64,000 bases of DNA from Rhodococcus jostii NBRC 16295 (GTDB taxonomy: Bacteria; Actinomycetota; Actinomycetes; Mycobacteriales; Mycobacteriaceae): positions 1 to 64,000 of the forward strand of contig NZ_BCWY01000009.1 of assembly GCF_001894825.1 (NCBI RefSeq), given 5' to 3'. Under the pieces are notes generated by a model, which searched no databases, was not told the DNA's origin, and saw only the letters and a program-made list of their open reading frames with translations. Shown here piece after piece: positions 53,173 through 64,000 of the stretch (the first letter of the stretch is position 1; every line of letters starts with the position of its first letter). The position numbers and the translations under genes were made by a program.

Positions 53173-54626
53173 GGTGCCGTCACCCTCTCAGGGCTGTTGC
53201 GGAGTTCGGACTTGCGGACGCCGTAGGCGAAGTAAATCGCGAGCCCGACCACCATCCACAGCGCGAACGCCACCCACGTCGACACGCCCAGGCCGAACAG
53301 CAGCAGCGCGCAGAACACGACGCCGAGGACCGGCATCAGCGGGAACAGTGGGGTGCGGAAGCTGCGGTGCAGGTCGGGGTGCCGCCGGCGCAGGATGATG
53401 ACGGCGACGTTGACGAGCATGAACGCGAACAGCGAGCCGATGCTCGTCGCGTCGGCCAGCTCGCCCAGCGGGACGAATCCCGCGAGGGCGGACACGACGC
53501 CGCCGACGACGACGATGTTGACGACGGGCACCCGGGTGCGCGGGTTGACGCGGGAGAAGACCCGCGGAACGAGGCCGTCGAGGGACATCGCGTACAGGAT
53601 CCGGGTCTGCCCGTACAACACGGCGAGGACGACGCTCGCGATGGCGATGACGGCGCCCGCGGACAGGAGGACGGCGGGCCACGTGCTGGTGGTGGCGGCG
53701 TTCATGATGGTCGCGAGTGCCGCGCCCTCGCCCGCGATGTCCTGCCACGGCATCGCGCCGACGGCCGCGATCGCGACCAGGCAGTAGAGGATCGTGACGA
53801 TCAGGAGCGAGAGGATGATGGCCCGGGGAAGGTCGCGCTTCGCGTTCTTCGCCTCGTCGCCCGCGGTCGAGGCGGCGTCGAAGCCGATGTAGGCGAAGAA
53901 CACCTGCGAGGCGGCGGCGGTCACGCCTGCCGCGCCCAGGGGCATGAACGGCGCGAAGTTTCCGGCCCGGAAGGCGGTGAACGCGACCGCGCAGAAGAAG
54001 ACGAGTACCAGGATCTTCAGCGCGACCATGACGGTGTTCACCACGGCGCTCTCGGATGCACCGCGGGTCAGCAGTGCCACCGCGACCAGCACGATGACGA
54101 TGGCCGGGACGTTGACGACGCCGCCCGCTCCCGGCGACTCGCTGATCGCGGTGGGAAGCGCGATGCCGAACATGCCCTGCAGCAGTTCGTTGATGTATTC
54201 ACCCCAGCCGACGGCGACGGCCGCCACCGAGACTCCGTACTCGAGCATCAGGCACCATCCGCAGATCCAGGCGAACAGTTCGCCCATGGTCGCGTAGGTG
54301 TACGAGTAGGAGCTGCCGGACACGGGGATGCTGCCGGCGAGTTCCGCGTAGGAGAGGGCGGAGAACAGCGCGGTGAACGCGGCGAGCACGAACGCCAGGA
54401 CCACGGCGGGTCCGGCCTTGGGTGTGGCCTCGCCGAGGATGACGAAGATGCCCGTCCCCAATGATGCGCCGATGCTCAGCGCGGTGAGGTGCACCAGGCC
54501 CATGGACCGTTTGAGTCCGTGACCGGGTTCCTGGTCGTTGCGCGCCACGATCGCTTCGACCGATTTGCGGGCGCGCAGGGCGCCGGCCATTCCCAGCGGG
54601 CGCGGAGAAATCTTGGTGATGTCCAA
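53169..54626 (-). CDS. APC-family amino-acid permease of the arginine-oxidation cluster
   Basis: 485 residues from TTG 54626, chosen because AGGAG lies 8 bases upstream and no ATG or GTG is better placed. The family blocks [29 protein letters not shown] (about 51-79), [38 protein letters not shown] (about 92-129) and [19 protein letters not shown] (about 225-243) are present. The substrate is inferred to be arginine or another cationic amino acid from the operon. A 19-base operator with an overlapping TTGACA is 58-76 bases upstream. Confidence 0.85.
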   Translation of the reverse strand: MDITKISPRPLGMAGALRARKSVEAIVARNDQEPGHGLKRSMGLVHLTALSIGASLGTGIFVILGEATPKAGPAVVLAFVLAAFTALFSALSYAELAGSIPVSGSSYSYTYATMGELFAWICGWCLMLEYGVSVAAVAVGWGEYINELLQGMFGIALPTAISESPGAGGVVNVPAIVIVLVAVALLTRGASESAVVNTVMVALKILVLVFFCAVAFTAFRAGNFAPFMPLGAAGVTAAASQVFFAYIGFDAASTAGDEAKNAKRDLPRAIILSLLIVTILYCLVAIAAVGAMPWQDIAGEGAALATIMNAATTSTWPAVLLSAGAVIAIASVVLAVLYGQTRILYAMSLDGLVPRVFSRVNPRTRVPVVNIVVVGGVVSALAGFVPLGELADATSIGSLFAFMLVNVAVIILRRRHPDLHRSFRTPLFPLMPVLGVVFCALLLFGLGVSTWVAFALWMVVGLAIYFAYGVRKSELRNSPERVTAP

Positions 54627-54683
54627 CTTTTATCTCCTGAGCGGTGGAGTGACGTGGACAACAATGACCGCGGAGGCCGTGAC

Positions 54684-54702
54684 TGTCAACACATGTTTCC
54701 TA
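54684..54702 (-). promoter_or_regulatory. Operator/-35 site of the permease operon
   Basis: On the minus strand TAGGAAACATGTGTTGACA, which differs in one base from the site at 55367-55385. Its TTGACA can serve as -35 with CATTGT 17 bases further as -10. Probably bound by the XRE-cupin regulator. Confidence 0.65.
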
Positions 54703-54719
54703 AACCGCTTGGTGGTTTC

Positions 54720-55340
54720 CTAGCGGGAGGTGGGGCGAACGTCGTCCGGGAGTGCCGGGGCCAGAATCCACAGCACGGTCGCGGCGTCGTCGCCGAGTGC
54801 GCGGAAGCTGTGCGGCAGCTGCGGGGAGAAGGTGAACGCGTCCCCGGTCGCGAGCGACACGTCCTCGCCGGCTCCCGGCCCGTTGAACGAAATGCCGATC
54901 CGGCCCGAGACGACATAGACGAATGCGACGTCGACAGGCAGTTCGTACGTCTCGGAGCCGCTGCCGCCGCCGGGTTCGATCCTGCTCAGGAGCGACTGGA
55001 TGCGACGCTCGCCGAACGGGGTGAGCAGGAACTCGGACATGTGCTCGCCACCGAAGCTGATCGGCGGATACGCGTCGGCGCGCACCACCTCACCTGCGGC
55101 GGAGTTCTCGAACAGCGACCCGACGGGAATGTTCAGGGCCGCGCAGATCCGCACCAGCGTGGCCACGGACGCGCTCGCGTGGTCCCGTTCGATCTTCGAC
55201 AGGTAGCCCTTGGTGATGCCGCAGCCCGCGGCCAGTTCGTCGAGGGTGAGGCGCTGTGCCTGCCGGGCGGCCTTGAGTCGGGGGCCGATCCTGGGTGCGT
55301 CGACGCCCGACGCACCTTCGGTTGCGAGCTCGTTCGCCAT
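54720..55340 (-). CDS. XRE-family regulator with C-terminal cupin domain
   Basis: 206 residues from ATG 55340. The HTH is [60 protein letters not shown] (about 18-77), a classic XRE fold. The cupin_2 domain is at about 115-195, with the core [15 protein letters not shown] and [13 protein letters not shown]. Such proteins (PuuR type) usually repress polyamine or amino-acid catabolism and bind the substrate in the cupin. Two near-identical sites, one before the permease operon and one between this gene and the agmatinase homologue, make it the likely cluster repressor. Confidence 0.86.
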   Translation of the reverse strand: MANELATEGASGVDAPRIGPRLKAARQAQRLTLDELAAGCGITKGYLSKIERDHASASVATLVRICAALNIPVGSLFENSAAGEVVRADAYPPISFGGEHMSEFLLTPFGERRIQSLLSRIEPGGGSGSETYELPVDVAFVYVVSGRIGISFNGPGAGEDVSLATGDAFTFSPQLPHSFRALGDDAATVLWILAPALPDDVRPTSR

Positions 55341-55366
55341 GCATCGATCCTTCGTTGTGTCTCGTA

Positions 55367-55385
55367 TAGGAAACAGGTGTTGACA
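55367..55385 (+). promoter_or_regulatory. Operator/-35 site between regulator and agmatinase homologue
   Basis: TAGGAAACAGGTGTTGACA with TTGACA at 55380-55385 and a weak -10 (AACGAT) after a 17-base spacer. Near-identical to the reverse-strand site at 54684-54702. A further half site AAGGAAAC is at about 55398-55405. Confidence 0.68.
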
Positions 55386-55448
55386 AGAGTGCGTTCCAAG
55401 GAAACGATACGACGACGCCACGTCTCCGGCACACACCGAAGGATTCCG

Positions 55449-56564
55449 ATGAGTACAGACGACACCAGGGCCCACGACGCGACCCGCATCCAAGGCCCCA
55501 TCGACGCGACCCGCATCCAGAACCCCGTCGACGCGACCCGCATCCAAGGCCCCATCGACGCGACCCGCATCCAAGGCCCCGTCGACGCGACCCGCATCCC
55601 GCGCTACGCCGAGCCCAGCACGTTCGCCCGCCTCCCCCGCCTCGACGAGGTGTCCCGCGCCGACGTCACGGTGATGGGTGTCCCGTTCGACTCCGGTGTG
55701 AGCTACCGCCCCGGCGCCCGGTTCGGCCCGGGCCACATCCGCGCATCGTCGAAGCTCCTGCGTCCGTACAACCCGGCACTCGACGTGCACCCCTTCGCGG
55801 CGCAGCAGGTCGCCGACTTCGGCGACATCGGCGTCAACCCGTTCGACATCCAGGAAGCGCTGGCCACCGTCGACGGCGCCGTCACCGACCTCCGCAAGGA
55901 CGGGTCGACCGTACTGACGCTCGGCGGCGACCACACCATCGCCCTCCCGATCCTGCGCTCGCTCGCCCGCGACCACGGTCCGATCGCCGTCCTGCATTTC
56001 GACGCCCACCTCGACACGTGGGACACCTACTTCGGCGCCCCCTACACGCACGGCACCCCGTTCCGGCGGGCCAGCGAGGAGGGACTGATCGACCTCGAGC
56101 GTTCGCAGCACATCGGCATCCGTGGCCCGCTGTACAGCAAGAAGGACCTCGAGGACGACGCCGTCCTCGGCTTCCAGGTGATCCGCTCCGACGACTACGA
56201 GGTGGACGGCGTCGCGAGCATCGTCGAACGGATGCGCCGACGGCTCGACGGCGGTCCCGTCTACGTGTCCGTGGACATCGACGTCCTCGACCCGGCGCAC
56301 GCCCCGGGCACCGGCACACCGGAGGCCGGCGGCATGACGTCCCGCGAGTTGCTGAACACGCTGCGCGGACTCGTCGGCCTCAACGTGGTCGGCGCCGACA
56401 TCGTGGAGGTCGCGCCCGCATACGACCACGCCGAGATCACCGGAATCGCGGCCGCGCACGTCGCGTACGAGTTGCTGTCGGTCCTCGCGATCAACGCATC
56501 GACGGCGCCGGGACGGGCCGCACGCGGCGAGGCGCTCCGACAGGCGGCGTTCGTGACGAAGTGA
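55449..56564 (+). CDS. speB: Agmatinase/guanidinobutyrase-family ureohydrolase with N-terminal repeats
   Basis: 371 residues from ATG 55449 with AAGGA upstream. Manganese ureohydrolase motifs are complete: GGDHT (about 158-162), DAHLDTWD (about 181-188), and [19 protein letters not shown] (about 273-291). Normal agmatinases have about 310-320 residues. The extra N-terminus here consists of a 9-residue repeat (DATRIQGPI and variants, about residues 10-53) and is unlike anything I know in the family. In the cluster it would release urea from 4-guanidinobutyrate; agmatine is the alternative substrate. The symbol is given for family only. Confidence 0.8.
   Translation: MSTDDTRAHDATRIQGPIDATRIQNPVDATRIQGPIDATRIQGPVDATRIPRYAEPSTFARLPRLDEVSRADVTVMGVPFDSGVSYRPGARFGPGHIRASSKLLRPYNPALDVHPFAAQQVADFGDIGVNPFDIQEALATVDGAVTDLRKDGSTVLTLGGDHTIALPILRSLARDHGPIAVLHFDAHLDTWDTYFGAPYTHGTPFRRASEEGLIDLERSQHIGIRGPLYSKKDLEDDAVLGFQVIRSDDYEVDGVASIVERMRRRLDGGPVYVSVDIDVLDPAHAPGTGTPEAGGMTSRELLNTLRGLVGLNVVGADIVEVAPAYDHAEITGIAAAHVAYELLSVLAINASTAPGRAARGEALRQAAFVTK
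55476..55610 (+). repeat. 27-bp in-frame minisatellite in the agmatinase homologue
   Basis: GACGCGACCCGCATC starts at 55476, 55503, 55530, 55557 and 55584, an exact 27-base period encoding DATRI plus four variable residues (QGPI, QNPV, QGPI, QGPV, PRYA). The unit number is likely variable between strains. Confidence 0.92.
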
Positions 56565-56611
56565 TTTCCGTTGGCGCGTGCGGACGCTGAGAAGGCACTA
56601 CCCTCGGGCGC

Positions 56612-57358
56612 ATGGCTACCGGGGTGAAGGTCCGAAGGTTCTCCAAGATCGCACCACTACTGCTCGCGGGGGCGCTCGCCGCCGCGTTGCCGGGGACTGC
56701 GGCCGCCGAACCCGTCCGAGGTCCGGACGTGGCCTCGTGGCAGCACCCGGGCGGGTCGCCGATCGACTGGTTCGCCGTCCGCAACGCCGGCCACGACTTC
56801 TCGATGGTCAAGGCCACCGAGGGGCTCAGCTACGTCAACCCGTTCTTCGTGCAGGACTGCCTCGCCATGCGCGTGGCCGGGGTCGCCCGCGGCGCGTACC
56901 ACTACGCCGACCCGACGCAGTCGCCCGAGGCGCAGGCCGCCTTCTTCTCGACGGTGGTGCTGGGCATCAACGGTCCCGGCGACATGCCGCCCGTCCTCGA
57001 CATGGAAGTGTCCAACGGATTGCCGCCCGCCGCCCTGATCGACTGGACGCACCGCTACCTGAACACGGTCCAATCGCTCACCGGCCGTCAGCCGATCATC
57101 TACACGTATCCGAACTTCTGGCGGACGGCGATGGCGAACACGAACGAGTTCGCCGGCTACCCGCTGTGGATCGCCGACTACAACGGTCAGAACGTGCCCG
57201 GGCCGCTGCCCGGCGGCTGGAGCAACTGGACGTTCTGGCAATACACCAGCACCGGTCGCATCCCCGGAGTCAACGGCGACGTCGACCTCAACGTCTACAG
57301 CGGGGCGCAGGGCGACTTTGCGCGGTACTCCAACAGCGCGTCCCCGTTCGGCAGCTGA
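56612..57358 (+). CDS. Secreted GH25 muramidase (lysozyme)
   Basis: 248 residues with a Sec signal peptide (basic KVRRFSK, then hydrophobic LLLAGALAAALPGTAAA, cleavage near residue 32). The GH25 domain begins GPDVASWQHPGGSPIDWFAV (Asp near strand 1) and has DFSMVKATEG (about 69-78), ARGAYHYADP (about 98-107), PPVLDMEVSNG with the catalytic Asp/Glu (about 129-139), and the end SNWTFWQYTSTGRIPGVNGDVDLNVYSG (about 210-237). It cleaves peptidoglycan outside the cell, in wall remodelling or competition. No TA or secretion partner is visible. Confidence 0.88.
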   Translation: MATGVKVRRFSKIAPLLLAGALAAALPGTAAAEPVRGPDVASWQHPGGSPIDWFAVRNAGHDFSMVKATEGLSYVNPFFVQDCLAMRVAGVARGAYHYADPTQSPEAQAAFFSTVVLGINGPGDMPPVLDMEVSNGLPPAALIDWTHRYLNTVQSLTGRQPIIYTYPNFWRTAMANTNEFAGYPLWIADYNGQNVPGPLPGGWSNWTFWQYTSTGRIPGVNGDVDLNVYSGAQGDFARYSNSASPFGS

Positions 57359-57447
57359 ACCCGCCGACGGCGCCGAAATTCGGGCCGAATCCTGCCTCCC
57401 GGCGGCCACTCCAGGCGAATAAGCTGGGGCTGCGACATTAATTTTCG

Positions 57448-57482
57448 CAAAGTCTGGGTTCAGTCCAGAAAAGTAAGTCATA
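57448..57482 (+). promoter_or_regulatory. Probable FurA-autoregulated promoter of furA-katG
   Basis: AT-rich stretch containing TCTGG-GTTCAGT-CCAGA (57453-57469) followed by AAAAGTAAGTCA. The segment with CCAGAAAAG resembles, from memory, the mycobacterial FurA box just before furA. The furA start is 8-10 bases further on, so the transcript may be nearly leaderless. Confidence 0.45.
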
Positions 57483-57490
57483 GTGTGTGA

Positions 57491-57934
57491 GTGCCGTCGA
57501 TGCCGGATTACGCAGAGCAGCTGCGTGGTGCTGAACTTCGCGTGACCCGCCCCCGGGTCGCGGTGCTGGAGGCGGTGCACACACGTCCGCACGCCGATAC
57601 GGAGACGATTTTCGGAGCAGTACGCACGGTCCTGGACGGGGTGTCCCGGCAGGCCGTGTACGACGTGCTGCACGCCGTGACCGCCGCCGGGTTGGTGCGG
57701 CGGATCCAGCCACCCGGCTCCGTTGCCCGCTACGAGTCGCGGGTCGGCGACAACCACCACCACGTCATCTGCCGGTCCTGCGGGGCCATTGCAGACGTCG
57801 ACTGCGCCGTCGGCGAGGCGCCCTGCCTGACACCGTCCGACGACAGCGGCTTCCTCGTCGACGAGGCCGAGGTCGTCTACTGGGGCCTGTGCCCCGACTG
57901 CTCGACATCCCAGACTTCCCGATCGAATCCATGA
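57491..57934 (+). CDS. furA: FurA, Fur-family regulator of katG
   Basis: 147 residues from GTG 57491 (an ATG at 57500 is possible). The wHTH includes RVTRPRVAVLEAVHTRPHADTETIFGAVR and VSRQAVYDVLHAVTAAGLVRR (about 17-75). The dimerisation part has DNHHHVICRSCGAIADVDC, giving a histidine cluster and CxxC pairs (CRSC, and CPDC at the end) for zinc/iron. In mycobacteria and streptomycetes FurA represses itself and katG and responds to peroxide. It precedes katG by 36 bases, the conserved furA-katG arrangement. Confidence 0.92.
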   Translation: MPSMPDYAEQLRGAELRVTRPRVAVLEAVHTRPHADTETIFGAVRTVLDGVSRQAVYDVLHAVTAAGLVRRIQPPGSVARYESRVGDNHHHVICRSCGAIADVDCAVGEAPCLTPSDDSGFLVDEAEVVYWGLCPDCSTSQTSRSNP

Positions 57935-60199
<2,265 letters not shown>

Positions 60200-60212
60200 T
60201 CGTTCACACCAC

Positions 60213-60245
60213 GGCACCCCGCGAGTTCGGCACTCGCGGGGTGCC
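60213..60245. terminator. Terminator hairpin after katG
   Basis: GGCACCCCGCGAGT (60213-60226), loop TCGGC, and perfect complement (60232-60245). Serves katG and the convergent MFS gene (stop 60260). Confidence 0.8.
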
Positions 60246-60259
60246 CTGCTGTGGGTCGG

Positions 60260-61435
60260 TCACGTGCGGGTGAGGTGCCGATCCTTCGCCTTCCGTCCGA
60301 CCGCCACGGACACCAGCATGAGCAGCGCCGCCCCGACGAAGCAGGTGGCGAATCCGAGGTGTGGTGCGAGGACGGAGATGACGAACGGGACGGCGAAGCC
60401 GATGTAGATCAGGCAGTAGAACACGGCCACTGTCTGCGCGAGTTCGTCTGCCGGAGCCAGCTTTTCGATGGACGCGAGCCCCGAACCCAGCAGGATGCCG
60501 TAGCAGGACCCGAGGAGGAAGGCTGCGACGACGATCGCGGCGACGGACAGCGCGCCGTCCGTGTACGCGACCACGGTCGCGGCGCCGAACCCCAGCACGC
60601 CGAGGGTGACGCCGACCCGGATCCCGGCGGCGTCACCCCGCTGCGACCACCGTGTGGCCCACGGCTGAATCACGGCGCCGGTGAGCAGGGTCAGTGCCGC
60701 CACGAGTCCGGTGAACGCCACCGACGTGGAGCGCAGTGACTCGGACACCAGCGGCGGGAGGGTCGCGAACGATACCGTCGCGACGCCGAACACCCATGGC
60801 GTCCACGGCGCGATGCCCCACCGGAACTGCGGGGTCGACAGCGCCGACAGGGGTTTCGCGGTGCCGCTGGTGACACGGTCCCGCGCATCGGGTACCGACC
60901 ACACCAGCGCCAGGGCGCCGACCATCAACACGATGTGCACCAGGTAGGGGAGCAGTTCGGGGACGGGGAGCCACTGCGCGATCACCCCGGCGAACAGGGC
61001 TCCGCACCCGAATCCCGCGGACAACGACACGGCGGCGCGGCGCGCACCCGCCCCGGCAGGCGCGGCGGAGCTGAGTTCCTTCATCCAGGCGGTACCGGCG
61101 CCGAACGCCATGCCGGAGGCGAGTCCGGCCAGCACCCGCCCCAGGTAGAGCAGGTCGGGGACGGCGGCGCCGGCGATGAGCACGAGCGACGAGACGATGC
61201 CGACGGGGATCATGGGCAGGATCACCGCTCGCCGGCCGAACCGGTCGGACACGCGCCCGAAGTACAGCAGGGCCGGGATCAACCCGACGACGTACGACGC
61301 CAGCATCGCGGTGAACGAGCCGCTTCCGAGACCGAGATGCTCGCGGTAGACGAGCTGCATCGGGGCGAACTGGTTGGCACCCCAGCTGACCGCGAACATC
61401 GCGGCGGCAAGGCGGACCCACGGCGAGAGCATCAC
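60260..61435 (-). CDS. MFS transporter, 12-TM drug/metabolite exporter type
   Basis: 391 residues with about 12 hydrophobic segments. The loop 2-3 signature YFGRVSDRFGRRAVILP (about 59-75) is the MFS GxxxDRxGRR motif; an AGLASGMAFGAGTAW stretch (about 103-117) is in helix 4. Its shortness and lack of long loops suggest an exporter of small metabolites or drugs; no substrate can be inferred. It is divergent from the amidase gene with 138 bases between starts. Confidence 0.82.
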   Translation of the reverse strand: MMLSPWVRLAAAMFAVSWGANQFAPMQLVYREHLGLGSGSFTAMLASYVVGLIPALLYFGRVSDRFGRRAVILPMIPVGIVSSLVLIAGAAVPDLLYLGRVLAGLASGMAFGAGTAWMKELSSAAPAGAGARRAAVSLSAGFGCGALFAGVIAQWLPVPELLPYLVHIVLMVGALALVWSVPDARDRVTSGTAKPLSALSTPQFRWGIAPWTPWVFGVATVSFATLPPLVSESLRSTSVAFTGLVAALTLLTGAVIQPWATRWSQRGDAAGIRVGVTLGVLGFGAATVVAYTDGALSVAAIVVAAFLLGSCYGILLGSGLASIEKLAPADELAQTVAVFYCLIYIGFAVPFVISVLAPHLGFATCFVGAALLMLVSVAVGRKAKDRHLTRT

Positions 61436-61573
61436 CCGATCCTCCCAGAGCCCGGCACGCGGCGAAGTATCAACTCTTCACAGCTCGGGGCACTCATTCC
61501 TGTGCAGACTGGCCGTGTGCGGCGGGTTCGGGGACCTTTAGCGTCGACCCCGGGCACGAGCCGAGGAGGATAT

Positions 61574-62935
61574 GTGTGGGGTAACGACGGCAGCTGGGTC
61601 GGCGTGGACGCGCACGCGATCGCCCGGGCGGTGAGGAGCCGCGAGGTCTCGGCGAGTCAGGTTCTGGACGAGCATCTCGCGCACATCAAGGCCCGGAACC
61701 CGGAGCTGAACGCCGTCGTCACCGTCGCCGAGGACCAGGCGATCCGGGCCGCCGACGACCTCGACAGCCGGATCGGCCGGGGTGAGGACGTCGGTCCGCT
61801 GGCCGGGGTCCCGTTCACGGTGAAGGACCTGATCGCGACCGCGGGTGTTCGGACGACGGCGGGATCACGCGTGCTCGAGCGCAACGTGCCGCGGGTCGAC
61901 GCTCCCGCGGTGGCCGCGATGAGGGCGGCAGGCGCGGTTCTCGTCGGGAAGACGAACACCCCCGAGTTCGGGGCGAGCGGCCTGACGCACAACGACCTCT
62001 TCGGGTACACGGTGAACCCCCTCCGACCCGACGGTGTTCTCCGCTCACCCGGGGGGTCGAGCGGCGGCGAGGCGGCGGCGATCGCGTCCGGGATGAGTGT
62101 GGTCGGTCTCGGCACCGACTTCGGCGGATCGGTGCGCTGGCCCGCCCACTGCACGGGGCTGCGCTCGGTGCGCCCGACGATCGGCCGGGTGGACCCCGAC
62201 GGACAGTATCCCGGCGTCCCGTCGGGCGACCATCTGCTGACCAATCCCGCGACCATGCACGGCACGCTGCAGACGATCGGCCCGATGGCGCGAACCCTGC
62301 AGGACGCGGCGCTGGTGCTGCGGGTGCTCTCGTCCCCCCGGTGCCCGTGGACGGATCCGGAGTCGGTGGACCTCTCACGCCTCGACATCACGTGGGCGCC
62401 CGGTGAGGGCACCGTGCCCGTAGGCGGGGAGATCGCCGCGGCCGTTGCCGGTGTCGTGGGAAGGCTCGGTGCCCGCCCGTACGAGGGCGGGGCGCTGGCG
62501 GAGGGGAACGCACTGTTCGGCACGCTGCGTTCGGTCGAAACCCACACCGACATCAAGGAACTCGGCACCGACTTCGGGACGAACATCGCCACCATGCTCG
62601 CCGATGTGCGGGACGTGGACCGGCGTCTCGTCGAGCGACTGTGGGCGCAGCGGTCGGAACTGGTGCATCGGCTGCTCGGGGAGATGGGCGACGTTCTCGT
62701 GCTGCCGGTCGCCTCCATTCCGGCGCCGCCGCTGGGCGAGGACGTGTTCGATGTCGACGGGCACTCGCTGACGTGGGCTCAGGCGCTGGCGAGTTGCCGC
62801 GCGATCAGTGTGACGGGTCTGCCGTCGGTCGTCGTTCCGGTGGGAAACACGAAGTCCGGGTTGCCGATCGGCGTGCAGATCGTCGCGCGGCCGTGGTGCG
62901 AGCACGTCGCGCTGGCCGTGGCCGCCCGGTTGTGA
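61574..62935 (+). CDS. Amidase-signature family hydrolase
   Basis: 453 residues from GTG 61574, with GAGGAGG 4-6 bases upstream; in-frame sequence further upstream overlaps the MFS gene. The Ser-Ser-Lys triad is present: Lys in FTVKDLIATAG (about 83), cis-Ser region SPGGSSGGEAAAIASG (about 158-173) and the nucleophile in GTDFGGSVRWPA (about 181-192). EHV near the end is typical of GatA-like amidases. It hydrolyses an amide; it is not GatA, because no GatB/GatC lies nearby. It is convergent with the CoA-transferase gene (stops 22 bases apart). Confidence 0.87.
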   Translation: MWGNDGSWVGVDAHAIARAVRSREVSASQVLDEHLAHIKARNPELNAVVTVAEDQAIRAADDLDSRIGRGEDVGPLAGVPFTVKDLIATAGVRTTAGSRVLERNVPRVDAPAVAAMRAAGAVLVGKTNTPEFGASGLTHNDLFGYTVNPLRPDGVLRSPGGSSGGEAAAIASGMSVVGLGTDFGGSVRWPAHCTGLRSVRPTIGRVDPDGQYPGVPSGDHLLTNPATMHGTLQTIGPMARTLQDAALVLRVLSSPRCPWTDPESVDLSRLDITWAPGEGTVPVGGEIAAAVAGVVGRLGARPYEGGALAEGNALFGTLRSVETHTDIKELGTDFGTNIATMLADVRDVDRRLVERLWAQRSELVHRLLGEMGDVLVLPVASIPAPPLGEDVFDVDGHSLTWAQALASCRAISVTGLPSVVVPVGNTKSGLPIGVQIVARPWCEHVALAVAARL

Positions 62936-62956
62936 GCGACCACGGCCGACGCGGTG

Positions 62957-64000
62957 TCAGATCACCCGGTCCCGCCGGAGACCCTGGATGTCTTCTTCGC
63001 TCAACCCGAATTCGCCCAGCACCTCGGCCGTGTCCTGCCCCAGCACCATGGGCGGCGCATTCCGGATCGGCAGGGTTTCCTCGTCCACCCAGAACGGACC
63101 CCGCACCAGCGGCACCTCACCGCCGTCCGGGGTGGTCACGGGTTGCACCATCTTCAGTGCCTGCACTTGCGGGTCGGCGAACGCCTGATCGATCGTGTGG
63201 ACGGGACCGCACGGAATGCCCGCGGCGCGAATGAGCCGCACCCAGTCGGCCGCCGGGCGCGCGGACAGCAGTTCGAGAAGTTCCTTGGTGAGCCGGTCGC
63301 GGTGCGCGAGTCGTGACTGGCCGGTGCGGTATTCGGGCCGGACGGCGAGGTCGGGATCCCCGAGAACGTCGCACAGCGACACCCAGTGCCGGTCCGAGCC
63401 GGTGGCGATGATGATGGGGAAATCGGCGGTGTCGAACGTGCCGTACGGGGTGATCGTGGGGTGCGTGTTTCCGTTCGGTTCCGCGACGCGTCCGGTGCTC
63501 AGGTAGTCCTGCGCCTGGAACGACATGATCGACAGCGCCGATTCGAGCAGGGATGTCTGCACGTGATGGCCGGCGCCGTCGCGTCCGCGGGCCACGAGCG
63601 CGGCCGTGATGCCCAGTGCCGCATAGATACCGGATACGGTGTCGATGATCGGGATGCCGACGCGCATCGGCGTGTTGTCGCCGGCTCCGGTCACCGACAT
63701 CAGTCCCGACATGCCTTGCGCCACCTGATCGAGCCCGGGCGAGAACTGTTCCGGGCCGGTGGGGCCGAAACCGCTGACGCTCATGACGATCACGCCCGGA
63801 TTGTCCTCGGCGAGCGATTCCTGGTCGAGTCCCATGTCGGAGAGCACGCCGGGACGGAAGTTCTCCACGATGACATCGACGTCAACGGCCATGCGGCGCA
63901 GCAGTGTCCGGCCCTGCTCGCTGCGCATGTCGAGCGCCACCGAGCGCTTGCCGCGGTTGACGGAGGCGAAGTAGAGGCTGTCGCTGCCGTCGAACGGCGG
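62957..64000 (-). CDS. CaiB/BaiF-type family III CoA-transferase, 5' end outside window
   Basis: The frame is open from the window end (base 64000) to the stop at 62957, about 347 residues. The visible N-terminal part has YFASVNRGKRSVALDMRSEQG, followed by VDVIVENFRPGVLSDMGLDQESL with the catalytic Asp region near VIVENFRPG, then PMRVGIPIIDTVSGIYAALG and GIPCGPVHTIDQAFADPQV, all conserved in the formyl-CoA transferase/CaiB family. It moves CoA between carboxylic acids; the substrate is unknown. The first 40-60 residues are missing from the window. Confidence 0.88.
   Translation of the reverse strand, partial: PPFDGSDSLYFASVNRGKRSVALDMRSEQGRTLLRRMAVDVDVIVENFRPGVLSDMGLDQESLAEDNPGVIVMSVSGFGPTGPEQFSPGLDQVAQGMSGLMSVTGAGDNTPMRVGIPIIDTVSGIYAALGITAALVARGRDGAGHHVQTSLLESALSIMSFQAQDYLSTGRVAEPNGNTHPTITPYGTFDTADFPIIIATGSDRHWVSLCDVLGDPDLAVRPEYRTGQSRLAHRDRLTKELLELLSARPAADWVRLIRAAGIPCGPVHTIDQAFADPQVQALKMVQPVTTPDGGEVPLVRGPFWVDEETLPIRNAPPMVLGQDTAEVLGEFGLSEEDIQGLRRDRVI

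Overview
The window is high-GC DNA with tightly packed genes, GTG/TTG starts, ATGA/GTGA stop-start overlaps and mycolic-acid-actinomycete gene types: a glucosylglycerate hydrolase of the mycobacterial kind, furA-katG, and a pyruvate-transaminase/Xsc route for taurine. This points to a large-genome, catabolically versatile actinobacterium, most likely Rhodococcus of the opacus/jostii type. The assignment is by recognition, not by a database search. No rRNA, tRNA or CRISPR array was seen.

1-11.4 kb: the tail of an amino-acid permease; a LacI-controlled pair (DapA-family aldolase and an Nramp-like carrier that lacks the metal-binding motif) with a striking tandem operator; an AAA+ / VWA / HAD operon resembling CobS-CobT; then an IclR regulator divergent from xsc (sulfoacetaldehyde acetyltransferase), followed by a TauE-type sulfite exporter.

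11.4-22.2 kb: accessory catabolic modules. These are an MHS-family transporter with a hydroxyacid-oxoacid transhydrogenase-like dehydrogenase and IclR/GntR regulators; a PucR regulator divergent from a DUF3311 / sodium-solute symporter / amidohydrolase operon; and a MocR/TauR-type regulator.

22.3-29.0 kb: the rest of taurine dissimilation. ald, tpa, pta, a second TauE and a LysR-YeiH pair convert taurine to acetyl-CoA, ammonium and exported sulfite together with xsc.

29.0-41 kb: a rearranged stretch. It holds a HigBA-like toxin-antitoxin pair bracketed by 51-bp hairpin repeats, a metallo-beta-lactamase-fold protein, a flavin monooxygenase whose 3' end runs into a copy of the copB 3' end, fragments of a serine recombinase and an arylsulfatase, an Fbp-type ABC importer operon with a fumarase-superfamily lyase and LacI regulator, and a DUF2252 pseudogene. 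A 54-bp direct repeat (end of copB) brackets the 8.2-kb segment.

41-46.9 kb: copper resistance operon copZ - secreted His-rich protein - copA - csoR - copB.

47-64 kb: amino-acid permease, methyltransferase and glucosylglycerate hydrolase; a probable arginine-oxygenase (guanidinobutyramide) pathway made of permease, C-N hydrolase, flavin amine oxidase, XRE-cupin regulator and agmatinase-family enzyme, tied together by two near-identical 19-bp operator/-35 sites; a GH25 muramidase; furA-katG; an MFS exporter; an amidase; and a CoA-transferase cut by the window end.
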